Below, in pieces: positions 25,779 to 34,549 of a DNA stretch of 64,000 nucleotides (its first letter is position 1; every line of letters begins with the position of its first letter). The translations under genes and the position numbers were made by a program. Where the stretch lies: contig NZ_RZJR01000005.1 of NCBI RefSeq assembly GCF_003990975.1, positions 65,869-129,868 of the forward strand, read 5' to 3'. This DNA is from Cohnella sp. AR92. GTDB lineage: Bacteria > Bacillota > Bacilli > Paenibacillales > Paenibacillaceae. The notes under the pieces were generated by a model. It had not been told where the DNA came from. It worked only from the letters and a program-made list of their open reading frames with translations, and made no database searches.

Positions 25779-26806
25779 GACAAATTCCCTCCATACCACC
25801 TTGCGAAATTCCGGATGCCTTCCTCGAACCTCGTCCGAGGCTCGTAACCGATCAGCCTCTTGGCCTTGCTTATGTCCGCGAACGTCATGGTCATATCCCC
25901 CGGCTGGGCGGGCAGCCTGTTCAGGACCGCCTTCTTGCCCAGCTCGTTCTCGAGGCAGGCCACCATCTCGTTAAGCGACACCATCCGGCTGTTGCCGAGG
26001 TTCACCACCTCATAGACCGATTCGTTATTCTCTACATAGGAGAGCGCCCCGCGAATTCCGCTTACGATATCTCCGATATAGGTATAGTCTCTCTTCGTGG
26101 AGCCGTCCCCGTAGAACGGAATCTCCTTGCCTTGGTCGATCAGCCTGGCGAATTTATGAATGGCGAGGTCCGGCCGCTGCCGTTCCCCGTACACCGTGAA
26201 GAAACGAAGCATGATGCTATCGATTCCATAAAGATGATGATACGTATATCCCATGAGCTCGTTGCTCTTCTTCGTAGCCGCATAGAGCGAGATCGGGGAA
26301 TCGACCGAATCGCTCTCCGAGAAAGGAACCTTCGTATTATTGCCGTATACCGAGGACGAGGATGCGCATACCCACTTGCGGACGCCGTATTTCTTCATCG
26401 TCTCCAGCAGCAGGAGCGTGCCCCTGACATTGACGTCCTCGAACAAGAGAGGCTGTTCGATGGAAGCCCGCACGCCGGGCAAGGCCGCCAGATGGACGAC
26501 GGCATCGATCCGTTCGGATTGGAAAATACGCTCCAGCGCATGCGCATCCCGTATATCGACCGTCTCCAAGCGATACTGCGCGCTGTCCAGGCTGCGGCTC
26601 AGCTCGGCCAGGGCAGACTCCTTGTCGGACAGGGCGGCAACGTTCTCCCGGCAGGTATCCTGTTGGACGTTGCGGATCTTGACGCGATAGTCGTAGGAGT
26701 CGGAGAAGCTGTCGAGGGCGATCACGCGATGCCCGCCGGCCATCAGGCTCTCGCCGAGATGCGACCCGATAAACCCCGCTCCGCCGGTAACCAGATAGGT
26801 TGCCAT
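25775..26806 (-). CDS. NAD-dependent nucleotide-sugar epimerase (UDP-glucuronate 4-epimerase type)
   Basis: 343 residues, extended SDR. The NAD-binding GGAGFIG (8-14), active-site Tyr/Lys (YAATKKSNE) and the segment FFTVYGERQRPDLAIHKFA, typical of UDP-glucuronate 4-epimerases, are present. It directly follows the UDP-glucose dehydrogenase gene, so UDP-GlcA to UDP-GalA is the most economical reaction. UDP-glucose 4-epimerase activity is the alternative. It is 4 bases from the dehydrogenase gene and overlaps the GT2 start. Confidence 0.88.
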   Translation of the reverse strand: MATYLVTGGAGFIGSHLGESLMAGGHRVIALDSFSDSYDYRVKIRNVQQDTCRENVAALSDKESALAELSRSLDSAQYRLETVDIRDAHALERIFQSERIDAVVHLAALPGVRASIEQPLLFEDVNVRGTLLLLETMKKYGVRKWVCASSSSVYGNNTKVPFSESDSVDSPISLYAATKKSNELMGYTYHHLYGIDSIMLRFFTVYGERQRPDLAIHKFARLIDQGKEIPFYGDGSTKRDYTYIGDIVSGIRGALSYVENNESVYEVVNLGNSRMVSLNEMVACLENELGKKAVLNRLPAQPGDMTMTFADISKAKRLIGYEPRTRFEEGIRNFARWYGGNLS

Positions 26807-26810
26807 GAGT

Positions 26811-28154
26811 TCATCCTCCCCTTCTCTTCAGCCCGATCGGCCGATAGTCGAATAGCTGCCGTATCTCGCCGTTCGCGGCGAACATGTTCCTAAGGTCGAG
26901 CATGGCTTGGCCCCTCATGGAAGCCTTCAACCGGCGCAGATCCAGGCCGAGGAACTGAGGCCAATCCGTGACGAGGACCAGAGCGTCCGCGTTCGCCGCG
27001 CAGGAATATTCATCCTCCGCGTAAACGATGGAGCCCACGCAATCTTGAAGCGCCAGCGCCGCTTGTTCCATGCCGTGCGGGCAGTACGCTCGGATCGACG
27101 CGCCGCGCTCCGCCAGCTTGCGGATGATATGCAGGCTCGGCGATTCCCGAACGTCGTCCGTTCCCGGCTTGAAGGAGAGGCCCAGAATCGCGATCGTGCG
27201 GCCGGATAAATCCTCGCCCGGGCCGACCGATTCCGCGATGCGCTCGACCATCGCATCTTGGTGGCGCTCGTTCGCCTCCTGGGAGGCCCGCACCGTCAAC
27301 AGGTCGAGACCGTGCTGGCGCGCCACGCCGATAATGGCCGAATTGTCCTTCGGGAAGCAGCTCCCGCCGTAGCCCGCCCCCGCCTGCAGGAAGCGGGGAC
27401 CGATCCGGCTGTCCAATCCCATGCCGTAAGCAAGGTCGATCACGTTCGCCCCGACCTTCTCGGACAGAAGGGCGAATTCGTTAATGAAGGCAACCTTTAA
27501 CGCCAAGAAGGAATTGGACGCGTACTTGATCATCTCCGCCGTCTCCGGATTCGTATGGACGAATGGAACGGCTTGATCGGAGTAATCCTTATAGAGAGCC
27601 GCGAGCGTCTCTCTCGCCAGCTCGCTGTCGGTGCCGATCACGACGCGGCTCGGCTCCATCGCGTCCTTCAGGGCCGTACCTTCCTTCAGGAATTCCGGAT
27701 TCATCGCCACCCCCAGAGGGTAATCGACGCCTCTTGCCCGCAGCCTCTCCCGGATAATCGCTTCGGCTTGGCGAGTGGTGCCGACGGGAACCGTCGACTT
27801 CATGACGACCGTCCGCGGTCCGTTCATATGCTCGCCGATCTCGGCCGCCACGGAGAGCACCGGATCGGTATTGGACGATCCGTCGTCCCTGGGCGGGGTG
27901 CCGACCGTTATCATCAGCACTTCGCTCTGCCGGATCATGCCGGCCAGATCCGTCGTAAATCGAAGACGGCCATTGGCGATGCCCTCCTGCAGCCGTTCCG
28001 CCAATCCCGCTTCATGAATCGGAATCTCCCCATGGTTCAAGCGCTGTATCTTATTCTCATCCACGTCTGCGCAGATGACCTCATGGCCCAGCTTCGCCAG
28101 GACGGTCCCGTAGACCAGCCCGACATAACCGGTGCCGATAATCCCTGCTCTCAT
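26811..28154 (-). CDS. ugd: UDP-glucose 6-dehydrogenase
   Basis: 447 residues. N-terminal NAD domain with GTGYVGLV, central TVPVGTT and NPEFLKEGTA, the catalytic Cys in GYGGSCFPKD near residue 260, then LGLSFKPGTDDVRESP and the UDP-binding domain. It oxidises UDP-glucose to UDP-glucuronate. ATG 28154 has AAGGAG upstream; a longer in-frame start at 28217 lacks one. It is first in a four-gene operon with a ~135-base 5' leader from the promoter at 28289-28317. Confidence 0.94.
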   Translation of the reverse strand: MRAGIIGTGYVGLVYGTVLAKLGHEVICADVDENKIQRLNHGEIPIHEAGLAERLQEGIANGRLRFTTDLAGMIRQSEVLMITVGTPPRDDGSSNTDPVLSVAAEIGEHMNGPRTVVMKSTVPVGTTRQAEAIIRERLRARGVDYPLGVAMNPEFLKEGTALKDAMEPSRVVIGTDSELARETLAALYKDYSDQAVPFVHTNPETAEMIKYASNSFLALKVAFINEFALLSEKVGANVIDLAYGMGLDSRIGPRFLQAGAGYGGSCFPKDNSAIIGVARQHGLDLLTVRASQEANERHQDAMVERIAESVGPGEDLSGRTIAILGLSFKPGTDDVRESPSLHIIRKLAERGASIRAYCPHGMEQAALALQDCVGSIVYAEDEYSCAANADALVLVTDWPQFLGLDLRRLKASMRGQAMLDLRNMFAANGEIRQLFDYRPIGLKRRGG

Positions 28155-28288
28155 GTTTCGATCTCCTTCAGTAGATAAATGGACGAAAGGGAAATAAGGC
28201 ATAGCCCACGGCTCCATGCCCTCTAAATCAATCTCTCTATCTCTATCTTTATGCTTCTAGATCCGTCCTATGTCCACCGACAACCTTC

Positions 28289-28317
28289 ATATTAGTTCAA
28301 ATAATCTAAGTTGTAAA
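28289..28317 (-). promoter_or_regulatory. ugd-operon promoter, near copy of the marR promoter
   Basis: TTTACA (28317-28312), 17-base spacer, TAATAT (28294-28289) on the minus strand. The spacer ACTTAGATTATTTGAAC differs from that of the marR promoter at only two positions. Nothing else was recognised in the AT-rich stretch 28318-28450, and the leader 28155-28288 holds no gene. Confidence 0.72.
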
Positions 28318-28453
28318 TTGAATCTTTGTTGGTAATAACCCGTTATATCAATTTTTTATTAAATTCATCAAAGTATTATTTCTATTATTATACATATCAC
28401 CCGAATCTGTCTCTTAAACTACATAATTGCATGCAATCTATTCCGCGCATCGA

Positions 28454-28490
28454 CAAAAAAAACCGCCTTCCCTTTGAATAGGGAAGACGG
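28454..28490 (-). terminator. Terminator of the CstR-like gene
   Basis: CCGCCTTCCCT and AGGGAAGACGG form an 11-bp stem with one mismatch, followed on the minus strand by eight to nine T residues. Confidence 0.85.
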
Positions 28491-28505
28491 CTGAAGCAAC
28501 CGGCT

Positions 28506-28772
28506 TTATCTGCTTTTAACCAAGAGCTCGATGGCTTCCTTCACCAGCTTGTCCGTGGAATTGCCCGACGCTTGCTCCTCCAGGATGCACTGCTGCAGGT
28601 TCTCCGCGACGATCTGGGCGATCGCCTTGTCCGAGGCGTTGCGAACCGCCGACAGCTGGCTGACCACTTCCTTGCAGGACTTTCTCTCCTCCATCAGGCG
28701 AAGAACTCCGCGAACCTGCCCTTCTATCCTCTTCAGGCGCATTTTCAACTCATCCGTGTATTGGTATTCCAT
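28506..28772 (-). CDS. CsoR/RcnR-family repressor, CstR (persulfide-sensor) type
   Basis: 88 residues, all-helical DUF156 fold: RLKRIEGQVRGVLRLMEE, a first Cys in KSCKEVVSQLSA and a second in AENLQQCILEE. In Cu(I)-sensing CsoR the second Cys is preceded four residues earlier by His; here that position is Asn (N-L-Q-Q-C). A C-Asn-C arrangement and the terminal EAIELLVKSR match CstR, which senses sulfane sulfur by inter-Cys crosslinking. No sulfide-oxidation gene is adjacent, so its target is elsewhere or it is autoregulatory. The start has GAGGAGGGTG upstream. Confidence 0.82.
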   Translation of the reverse strand: MEYQYTDELKMRLKRIEGQVRGVLRLMEERKSCKEVVSQLSAVRNASDKAIAQIVAENLQQCILEEQASGNSTDKLVKEAIELLVKSR

Positions 28773-28832
28773 AGCAAGTCACCCTCCTCAGGCGTTCGTC
28801 CATATGACTCCATTATATCGCATTCCCGAGCC

Positions 28833-30212
28833 TCACGCAGGAAGAATCACCGTAATCGACGTCCCTTCGCCAAGCGCGCTTCGGGCTTCGATCTCTCCGT
28901 CATGAAGGTTCACGATCTGCCTGGCGATGGACAGGCCCAACCCGCTGCCGGACCGCCGGCTCCCCCGCGCTTTGTCGGCCTTATGGAACCGTTCGAAGAT
29001 GAACGGCAGGTCCTCCTCCGGAATGCCGCAGCCTTGGTCCCAGACGGTCACTCGAACGGAACGGCCTTCCCTTCGAAGCAGGACTCCGAGCTTCCCGCCG
29101 TCCTCCGAGAACTTCATGGCATTGGAGATCAGGTTCAGCCACACCTCGTAGAGAAGCTCGGGATCCCCCTCCACGACGACCTCCTCCAGGTCCGGCTCCA
29201 GCTCCAAGCTGCGGGAAGCCCATTGCCACTCCAGGGAGATCAGCACTTGGCGAAGCTGCTCGTCCAGCCGGAAAGCCGATCTTCGCAGCGCCTTGTCTCC
29301 CTTGTCCAGAGAAGCAAGCGTCAAGAGCTGCTGGCTTAACGAGGACAGCCTTCGGCTCTCGGATTCGATGACGTCCAGGTAGCGGTTCGCTTCCGTCGCC
29401 GAAGGGCTCTCCTCGCGAATCGCGCGAACATAGCCCTGTATCGAGGTCAGAGGCGTCTGAATCTCATGGGAGACGTTCGCCACGAACTCCTGGCGCATCT
29501 CGTCCAGCCGGCGAATGGAATCCGTCATGCGTGAGAAGTGGTTGGCCAGATCCCCGATCTCGTCCTTACGGGAGGTCTCCAGGCCGACCCGGTAATCGCC
29601 TTGGACGATCTTCTTCGTGGCCATCGTCAGCTTCTTGACGGGCTTAACGATTAATCTCGTGAAGAAGGCGATCAGCAGGAGCGAGAGAAGGAACGTGCTG
29701 GCGATCAGAACGGCCACGATGATCCGGACCTCTCCGATCTGCTGCTGCAGGTCGGGACGAACGAACAAGGCGGCTCTGCCTTCCGGCGTCTCGAGAGGAA
29801 CCCCTATCGTGTTGCGGACGCTGTTCTCGAAGTACGCGATGAGCTCCAGCCGGCGATTCTCGGCCCCCATTCCGTTGTAGGTCCGCCCTTCCAGCACGGA
29901 TCGGATCTCTTCTTCGGACAGGCTTCCGTGCTTGAACGGCGAACCGTAGGATACCGCTCGTCCCTCTTCCGTAACCAGATGGAGCTGGTACCCCATCTCC
30001 GCGACGGCCGGCAAGTAGTCCCGCTCCAGGTCCATCTCCGGATATTGCTCGTAGAGCTGTTTTATTCTCCCGCTGATGGCCTCGATCTTCCGTTCGTTGT
30101 CGGATTTAAGCACCTGCTCGTAATAGAGGCTGGTGACCAGCAGCCCCAAGAGGGAGCTGAAGAACGCGATCAGAACGAACGTGACCGTTATTCGAACGTA
30201 CAACGACTTCAT
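28833..30212 (-). CDS. hssS: Heme-sensing histidine kinase HssS-like
   Basis: 459 residues. Two membrane helices (about 10-30 and 165-187) flank a ~130-residue extracytoplasmic sensor; HAMP follows, then the phosphoacceptor His at about 249 (NVSHEIQTPLTS), N-box NLISNAMKF, G1 DQGCGIPE and G2 GSGLGLSIA. The sensor (AEMGYQLHLV, GRTYNGM, NTIGVP) and overall length fit HssS of Staphylococcus. It overlaps the hssR stop by 4 bases. Signal: membrane heme, by family knowledge and the HrtBA genes next door. Confidence 0.88.
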   Translation of the reverse strand: MKSLYVRITVTFVLIAFFSSLLGLLVTSLYYEQVLKSDNERKIEAISGRIKQLYEQYPEMDLERDYLPAVAEMGYQLHLVTEEGRAVSYGSPFKHGSLSEEEIRSVLEGRTYNGMGAENRRLELIAYFENSVRNTIGVPLETPEGRAALFVRPDLQQQIGEVRIIVAVLIASTFLLSLLLIAFFTRLIVKPVKKLTMATKKIVQGDYRVGLETSRKDEIGDLANHFSRMTDSIRRLDEMRQEFVANVSHEIQTPLTSIQGYVRAIREESPSATEANRYLDVIESESRRLSSLSQQLLTLASLDKGDKALRRSAFRLDEQLRQVLISLEWQWASRSLELEPDLEEVVVEGDPELLYEVWLNLISNAMKFSEDGGKLGVLLRREGRSVRVTVWDQGCGIPEEDLPFIFERFHKADKARGSRRSGSGLGLSIARQIVNLHDGEIEARSALGEGTSITVILPA

Positions 30213-30889
30213 TCTTCCCGAACCTCCAGCTTGTAGCCTAATCCCCTTACCGTCTGGATCGCGAACGAGTCGTCGCAGTCGGCGAACCGTTCCCGAAGCC
30301 GCTTCACATGAACGTCCACCGTGCGGCTGTCGCCGGCAAAATCCGCTCCCCAGATCAGCTTGATCAGCTGTTCCCTCGTGTAGATGCGGCCCGGCTGGCT
30401 CGCGAATTGGGCCAGCAGCTCGAACTCGCGCAGCGGAATCGTACGCGTCTCGCCGCGTACCCGGATCTCGTAGCTGCGCCGATCGATCAGCAGCGCCCCG
30501 ATCTGAATCTGCTCGGCGGACACCAGCTTGTATCTTCGGAGCAGGGCTTTGATCCGGTACAGCAGCTCTTGCGGCTCGAACGGCTTGACCAGATAATCGT
30601 CGGCTCCCGATTCGAACCCCTCTTCCTTATCCTTAAGGGCGCCCTTGGCGGTCAGCATAATGACGGGAATATCGTAATGCTCCCGAATCTCGCGGCACAG
30701 CGCGAGTCCGTCCTTGCCCGGCATCATCACGTCGACGATAGCCAGATGGACTTGTTCCCGCTCCATCAGAAGAGAAGCCGCCTCGCCGTCGGCCGCCTCC
30801 AGCACGACATACCCTTCCTTGGTCAGGTTCAGCCGGAGCAGTTCTCGAATGGGCGGATCGTCGTCCGCGATCAGGAGATGGACTCTCAT
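30209..30889 (-). CDS. hssR: Heme response regulator HssR-like (OmpR family)
   Basis: 226 residues. Receiver domain with the acidic pocket (IADDD), phospho-Asp in VDVMMPGKDG, TAKGAL and Lys in VKPFEP; a C-terminal winged helix with TIPLREFELLAQFA and DSRTVDVHVKRLRERF. The layout and linker (RRYKLVSAEQIQIG) fit HssR. It is first in the minus-strand hssRS operon, divergent from hrtBA. It is expected to bind the GTTCA direct repeat at 30997-31016 before hrtB. Confidence 0.88.
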   Translation of the reverse strand: MRVHLLIADDDPPIRELLRLNLTKEGYVVLEAADGEAASLLMEREQVHLAIVDVMMPGKDGLALCREIREHYDIPVIMLTAKGALKDKEEGFESGADDYLVKPFEPQELLYRIKALLRRYKLVSAEQIQIGALLIDRRSYEIRVRGETRTIPLREFELLAQFASQPGRIYTREQLIKLIWGADFAGDSRTVDVHVKRLRERFADCDDSFAIQTVRGLGYKLEVREE

Positions 30890-30996
30890 GGGCTTGCCCC
30901 CTTGCCTCTGCTTGTGTACCTGTGTATCCCCATGATGAACGATCGGACTCCCGATAGCAATGAGGGAAGAGCCGTTCGGAGCATTTGTAAGGAGCC

Positions 30997-31029
30997 GTTC
31001 ACGGTGCGTTCATCTTCCGAACCTAAATT
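30997..31029 (+). promoter_or_regulatory. HssR-box-like direct repeat at the hrtBA promoter
   Basis: GTTCACGGT (30997-31005), two bases, GTTCATCTT (31008-31016): two 9-mers on an 11-base period, the same geometry as the staphylococcal HssR repeat GTTCATATT-N2-GTTCATATT. A possible -10 TAAATT (31024-31029) follows, leaving no good -35, as expected for an activated promoter. GAGCCGTTC is also repeated at 30970 and 30993. Confidence 0.65.
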
Positions 31030-31053
31030 CAAGGGGAACAAGGAGGGAACCAT

Positions 31054-32085
31054 ATGAAGTTAGGTTGGCAAGAAATGAAGCGCAGCAAGACGAAATTTCT
31101 CATTCTCGGATCGATCCTGTTCCTGGTCAGCTTTCTGGCTTTTATCGTAGAGGGGCTGGCGAACGGCTTGTCCCAGGACAATTCGGCCCTCGTCAAGAAT
31201 TTGCCCAACGGCCATTTCTATATGAGCGAAGAAGCCGATCGGACCTATTCGTTCTCCAGCATCAAGCCGCAGGCGCAGGCCGACGCTTTGAACGCTCACC
31301 CGGATGCGATAGCTCTCTCGATTCAGATGGGCTTCTTGATCGACGCCTCGGGCAAGCAGCGCAGCTTTGCCTTGGCGGCAACGGAAGGGGCGGGGCTGCT
31401 GCCCTCCGTTAAGCGCGGAGAGGTCGTACTGGATCGTTCCATGGAGAAGGAAGGCATCCAAGTAGGCGACCGGTTATCCAACGACAACTACGGCGGCGCG
31501 CTCACGGTCGTCGGGTTCGCCGATAGCCAGAAGTTCAGCCATGCCTCCGTCGCCTTCCTGCAGGCGGAGGATTACAAGGAGATCACGGGACGAAGCGGCA
31601 TGCAGCTTCTATTCCTTCCGGGATCGGACGCTCCCGCGCTGCCCGGCCTCGTCTCCTTCTCCAAGAACGGGTTCCTGAAGACCATCCCCAGCTACAACGC
31701 GGAACAACTGACGCTAAACATGATCATCGGATTCCTCGCGGCGATCAGCGGACTGTTGTTCGGGATCTTCTTCTACATGATGAATGTGCAGAAAATGGGG
31801 CTGTACGGCATCCTCAAAGCGATCGGGGTCCGCACGGGCGCTCTGTTCCGCATGATGTGGACGCAGATGGCCGTCATCACGGTTGCCGCCTTGTTGTTGT
31901 CCGCCGCTCTAAGCTTACTGTTCGGAGCTTTCGCGCCGGAGGGAATGCCTTACCTGCTGACCGCGGATCGTGTCGCCCGGCTGTCCGTCCTGTTCCTGAT
32001 CATCGGGTTCGCGGGATCGGCCCTATCCGGCATTCAGATCAAGAAGGCCGCGCCGCTGCAGGCCATTCAGCAAGGAGAGATGTAA
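31054..32085 (+). CDS. hrtB: Heme efflux permease HrtB-like (FtsX family)
   Basis: 343 residues: one N-terminal helix (about 14-36), a ~190-residue extracytoplasmic domain (VVLDRSMEKEGIQVGDRL, VGFADSQKFSHASVAFL), then three helices near 228-250, 275-298 and 308-330. The segment FFYMMNVQKMGLYGILKAIGVRTG is diagnostic for HrtB-type MacB/FtsX permeases. With HrtA it exports or extracts heme from the membrane, protecting against heme toxicity. ATG 31054 follows AGGAGGGAA. It is divergent from hssRS. Confidence 0.9.
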   Translation: MKLGWQEMKRSKTKFLILGSILFLVSFLAFIVEGLANGLSQDNSALVKNLPNGHFYMSEEADRTYSFSSIKPQAQADALNAHPDAIALSIQMGFLIDASGKQRSFALAATEGAGLLPSVKRGEVVLDRSMEKEGIQVGDRLSNDNYGGALTVVGFADSQKFSHASVAFLQAEDYKEITGRSGMQLLFLPGSDAPALPGLVSFSKNGFLKTIPSYNAEQLTLNMIIGFLAAISGLLFGIFFYMMNVQKMGLYGILKAIGVRTGALFRMMWTQMAVITVAALLLSAALSLLFGAFAPEGMPYLLTADRVARLSVLFLIIGFAGSALSGIQIKKAAPLQAIQQGEM

Positions 32086-32087
32086 CG

Positions 32088-32765
32088 ATGAAGGGCTTCG
32101 AATTGCAGAACATTATCAAGTCGTATCCGGATGGAGATGCTGAGGTTCAGGTGCTGAAGGGCGTCGACCTTCGCCTTGTACCCGGCGAACTGACGGCTCT
32201 GGTCGGATCGTCCGGCTCCGGCAAGAGCACTCTTCTTACGATTGCCGCGGGACTTCAGCGGGCCACCGAGGGGCGGATTCTGTTGGACGGGCGCGATCTG
32301 GCGAAGATGTCCCAGGAGGAGATAAGGAAGATAAGGGCGAGCCGCTTCGGGTTCGTGTTCCAGGCCGCTCATCTCGTTCCGTTCCTTAGCGTGGAGGAGC
32401 AGCTTGCCCTTATGCTGGAGGTGTCGGAGAACAAGCTGGACGTGAATGCCAAGAGAGAAAAGGCGAACGCCATGCTGAAGCTGGTGGGCATGGAGCACCG
32501 CCGGAAGGCCTATCCGGCTTCCCTGTCCGGCGGAGAGAAGCAGAGGGTGGCCATCGCGCGCGCCATCATTCACGAGCCCCGGCTGCTGTTCGCCGACGAG
32601 CCGACCGCCAGCCTGGATTCGAAGCGAACGCACGAGATCATGCAGTTGATTCAAGGATTGACGAGAACCTTCCAGATGTCCACCTTGCTCGTTACCCATG
32701 ACGAAGAGACGCTAGCTTACGCCGACCGCGTCGTTACGATGAAGGACGGACAAATCATCCTCTAG
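32088..32765 (+). CDS. hrtA: Heme efflux ATPase HrtA-like
   Basis: 225 residues, MacB/LolD-type ABC ATPase: Walker A GSSGSGKST, Q-loop VFQAAHLVPFL, signature LSGGEKQR, Walker B LLFADEPTASLD and switch His in LVTHDEE. ATG 32088 follows AGGAGAGATGTAACG; it lies 2 bases after the hrtB stop. Longer in-frame starts lie inside hrtB and are rejected. A bidirectional terminator follows. Confidence 0.92.
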   Translation: MKGFELQNIIKSYPDGDAEVQVLKGVDLRLVPGELTALVGSSGSGKSTLLTIAAGLQRATEGRILLDGRDLAKMSQEEIRKIRASRFGFVFQAAHLVPFLSVEEQLALMLEVSENKLDVNAKREKANAMLKLVGMEHRRKAYPASLSGGEKQRVAIARAIIHEPRLLFADEPTASLDSKRTHEIMQLIQGLTRTFQMSTLLVTHDEETLAYADRVVTMKDGQIIL

Positions 32766-32793
32766 GGAAGGTATAGGACCTAATACAAACGCA

Positions 32794-32826
32794 AAGCCCG
32801 CTTCTCCGGCTGGAGAAAGCGGGCTT
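32794..32826. terminator. Terminator between hrtA and the arabinofuranosidase gene
   Basis: AAGCCCGCTTCTCC (32794-32807) pairs with GGAGAAAGCGGGCTT (32812-32826), one bulged base; T-rich sequence follows on the plus strand. It sits between convergent genes. Confidence 0.85.
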
Positions 32827-32864
32827 CTTTCTATTCGATAGATGAAGCGATATAGTCCGCCCGC

Positions 32865-34349
32865 TTACGCTTCCAACGTCAGGAGGACAACCGAAGCCGC
32901 AGGAAGCTTGACGGAGAGCTTGTTGCCGTCCATCTTCGCTCCTTCGAACGGCGCAGGAGCGACGCGTTCCGGATTCTCGAACGTGTTGTGCGCGTCGATC
33001 GCATCGCCGACCAGAATGACTCCCGCGCAGGAATGAGAACCTTCCGCTCCGCGGAGCTCCAGCTCGAACTCGGCGGATTCGTCCGGGCTCAGGTTGCAAA
33101 GGCTGACATGCACCTTGCCGTCCTTCTTCGAAGCCGACACGCTGACATGCGGAAGCGATTCCCCGTTCTCCAGCGCGATCTCCCCGATCTTGCCGTGGAA
33201 CGCGAGCGCCTCGGCGTCCTGATGAACCTTGAACATCTCGAGGACGTGATAGGTTGGCGTCAGCAGCATCTTCTCGCCTTCCGTCAGAATGACGGATTGA
33301 AGAACGTTCACCAGCTGCGCGAGATTCGCCATCTGCACGCGGTCGCAGTGCTTCTGGAAGATATGCAGATGAGCCGCGGCGACGACCGCGTCGCGCATCG
33401 TGTTCTGCTGGTAGAGGAAGCCCGGGTTCGTTCCCGGCTCGACCGCATACCATGTGCCCCATTCGTCGACGATGATGCCGACCCGCTTCTGCGGATCGTA
33501 ACGATCCATCACCGTGCTGTGGCGAGTCAGGAGCTCATCCATCCGAAGGGCTCTCTGCAGCGTCTCGAACCAAGCTTGCTTGTCGAAGTCGAGCGCCAAG
33601 CCCTTGTTCTCCCAGGTTCCCGGCACCGTATAGTAATGAAGGCTAAGGCCGTCCATCATCCCATGCGCTTCCCGCATCAGGACGTCGGTCCAGTGATAAT
33701 CGTCCGTATTGGCCCCGCCGGCAATCTTATAGAGCTTGTTGTCGCCGTAATTGCGCGCGTAAGTCTGGAACCTCCGGTATTGGTCGGCATAATACTCCGC
33801 CGTCATGTTGCCGCCGCAGCCCCAGTTCTCGTTGCCGACGCCGAAGTACTTCAGCTTCCAAGGCTTCTCGCGCCCGTTCTCCTGGCGCCATCTGCTCATC
33901 GGGGATTCCCCGTCGAAGGTCATGTACTCGACCCACTCCGACATCTCCTGCACCGTTCCGCTTCCCACGTTCCCGCATATGTAAGGCTCGGTGTCGAGCA
34001 GCTCGCACAGCTGGAAGAACTCATGCGTGCCGAAGTGGTTGTTCTCCACTACGCCGCCCCAATGCGTGTTGATCATCCGCTTGCGGTTCTCGCGAGGGCC
34101 GACGCCATCCTTCCAGTGGTACTCGTCCGCGAAGCAGCCGCCCGGCCAACGCAGCACCGGAATGTTCAACTTCTTGAGCGCGGCCAGCACGTCCTGGCGA
34201 ATCCCCTTCGTGTTCGGAATCGGAGAATCCTCTCCCACCCAAAGCCCTTCATAGATGCAGCGTCCCAGATGCTCGGCGAAATGACCGTAAATGTTCTTAT
34301 TGATCGTTCCCAGCGACCAATCGGCGTGAATCACTACCCGGTTCGACAT
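32865..34349 (-). CDS. abfA: Alpha-L-arabinofuranosidase, GH51
   Basis: 494 residues, intracellular (no signal peptide). GH51 features: [36 protein letters not shown], the acid/base Glu in GNENWGCGG (about residue 174) and the nucleophile Glu in VDEWGTW (about 296), with a C-terminal beta-sandwich. It releases L-arabinose from arabino-oligosaccharides of hemicellulose. Its promoter carries a weak cre-like sequence, and the divergent regulator is probably specific for it. Confidence 0.95.
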   Translation of the reverse strand: MSNRVVIHADWSLGTINKNIYGHFAEHLGRCIYEGLWVGEDSPIPNTKGIRQDVLAALKKLNIPVLRWPGGCFADEYHWKDGVGPRENRKRMINTHWGGVVENNHFGTHEFFQLCELLDTEPYICGNVGSGTVQEMSEWVEYMTFDGESPMSRWRQENGREKPWKLKYFGVGNENWGCGGNMTAEYYADQYRRFQTYARNYGDNKLYKIAGGANTDDYHWTDVLMREAHGMMDGLSLHYYTVPGTWENKGLALDFDKQAWFETLQRALRMDELLTRHSTVMDRYDPQKRVGIIVDEWGTWYAVEPGTNPGFLYQQNTMRDAVVAAAHLHIFQKHCDRVQMANLAQLVNVLQSVILTEGEKMLLTPTYHVLEMFKVHQDAEALAFHGKIGEIALENGESLPHVSVSASKKDGKVHVSLCNLSPDESAEFELELRGAEGSHSCAGVILVGDAIDAHNTFENPERVAPAPFEGAKMDGNKLSVKLPAASVVLLTLEA

Positions 34350-34402
34350 GGTTCATCTCCTTAACGGCGAATAGCCTTCTGTATGCGTGCCCATTCCTTT
34401 AC

Positions 34403-34431
34403 AATATAAAGCGCTCTCATTGGACAGTCAA
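34403..34431 (-). promoter_or_regulatory. Promoter of the arabinofuranosidase gene with partial cre site
   Basis: TTGACT (34431-34426), 17-base spacer, TATATT (34408-34403). TGAGAGCGCTTTAT (34419-34406), overlapping the -10, matches the left half and centre of the CcpA cre consensus but not its 3' end, so catabolite repression is only possible. Confidence 0.6.
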
Positions 34432-34549
34432 CACCTTTTTATTCAATATTTTATATTTTGGTTGATTATTAAGTTTGAATGAGAATTATATTGCCAATAC
34501 AGAAACGAAAGGATATGCTGGAGAAAAAATAGAGCGGGGTAGAGGCACT

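Noticed and set aside
28155-28217. Longer start for UDP-glucose dehydrogenase at 28217
   Set aside because: The added residues do not fit the Rossmann start MRAGIIGTGY, and the best ribosome binding site precedes 28154.
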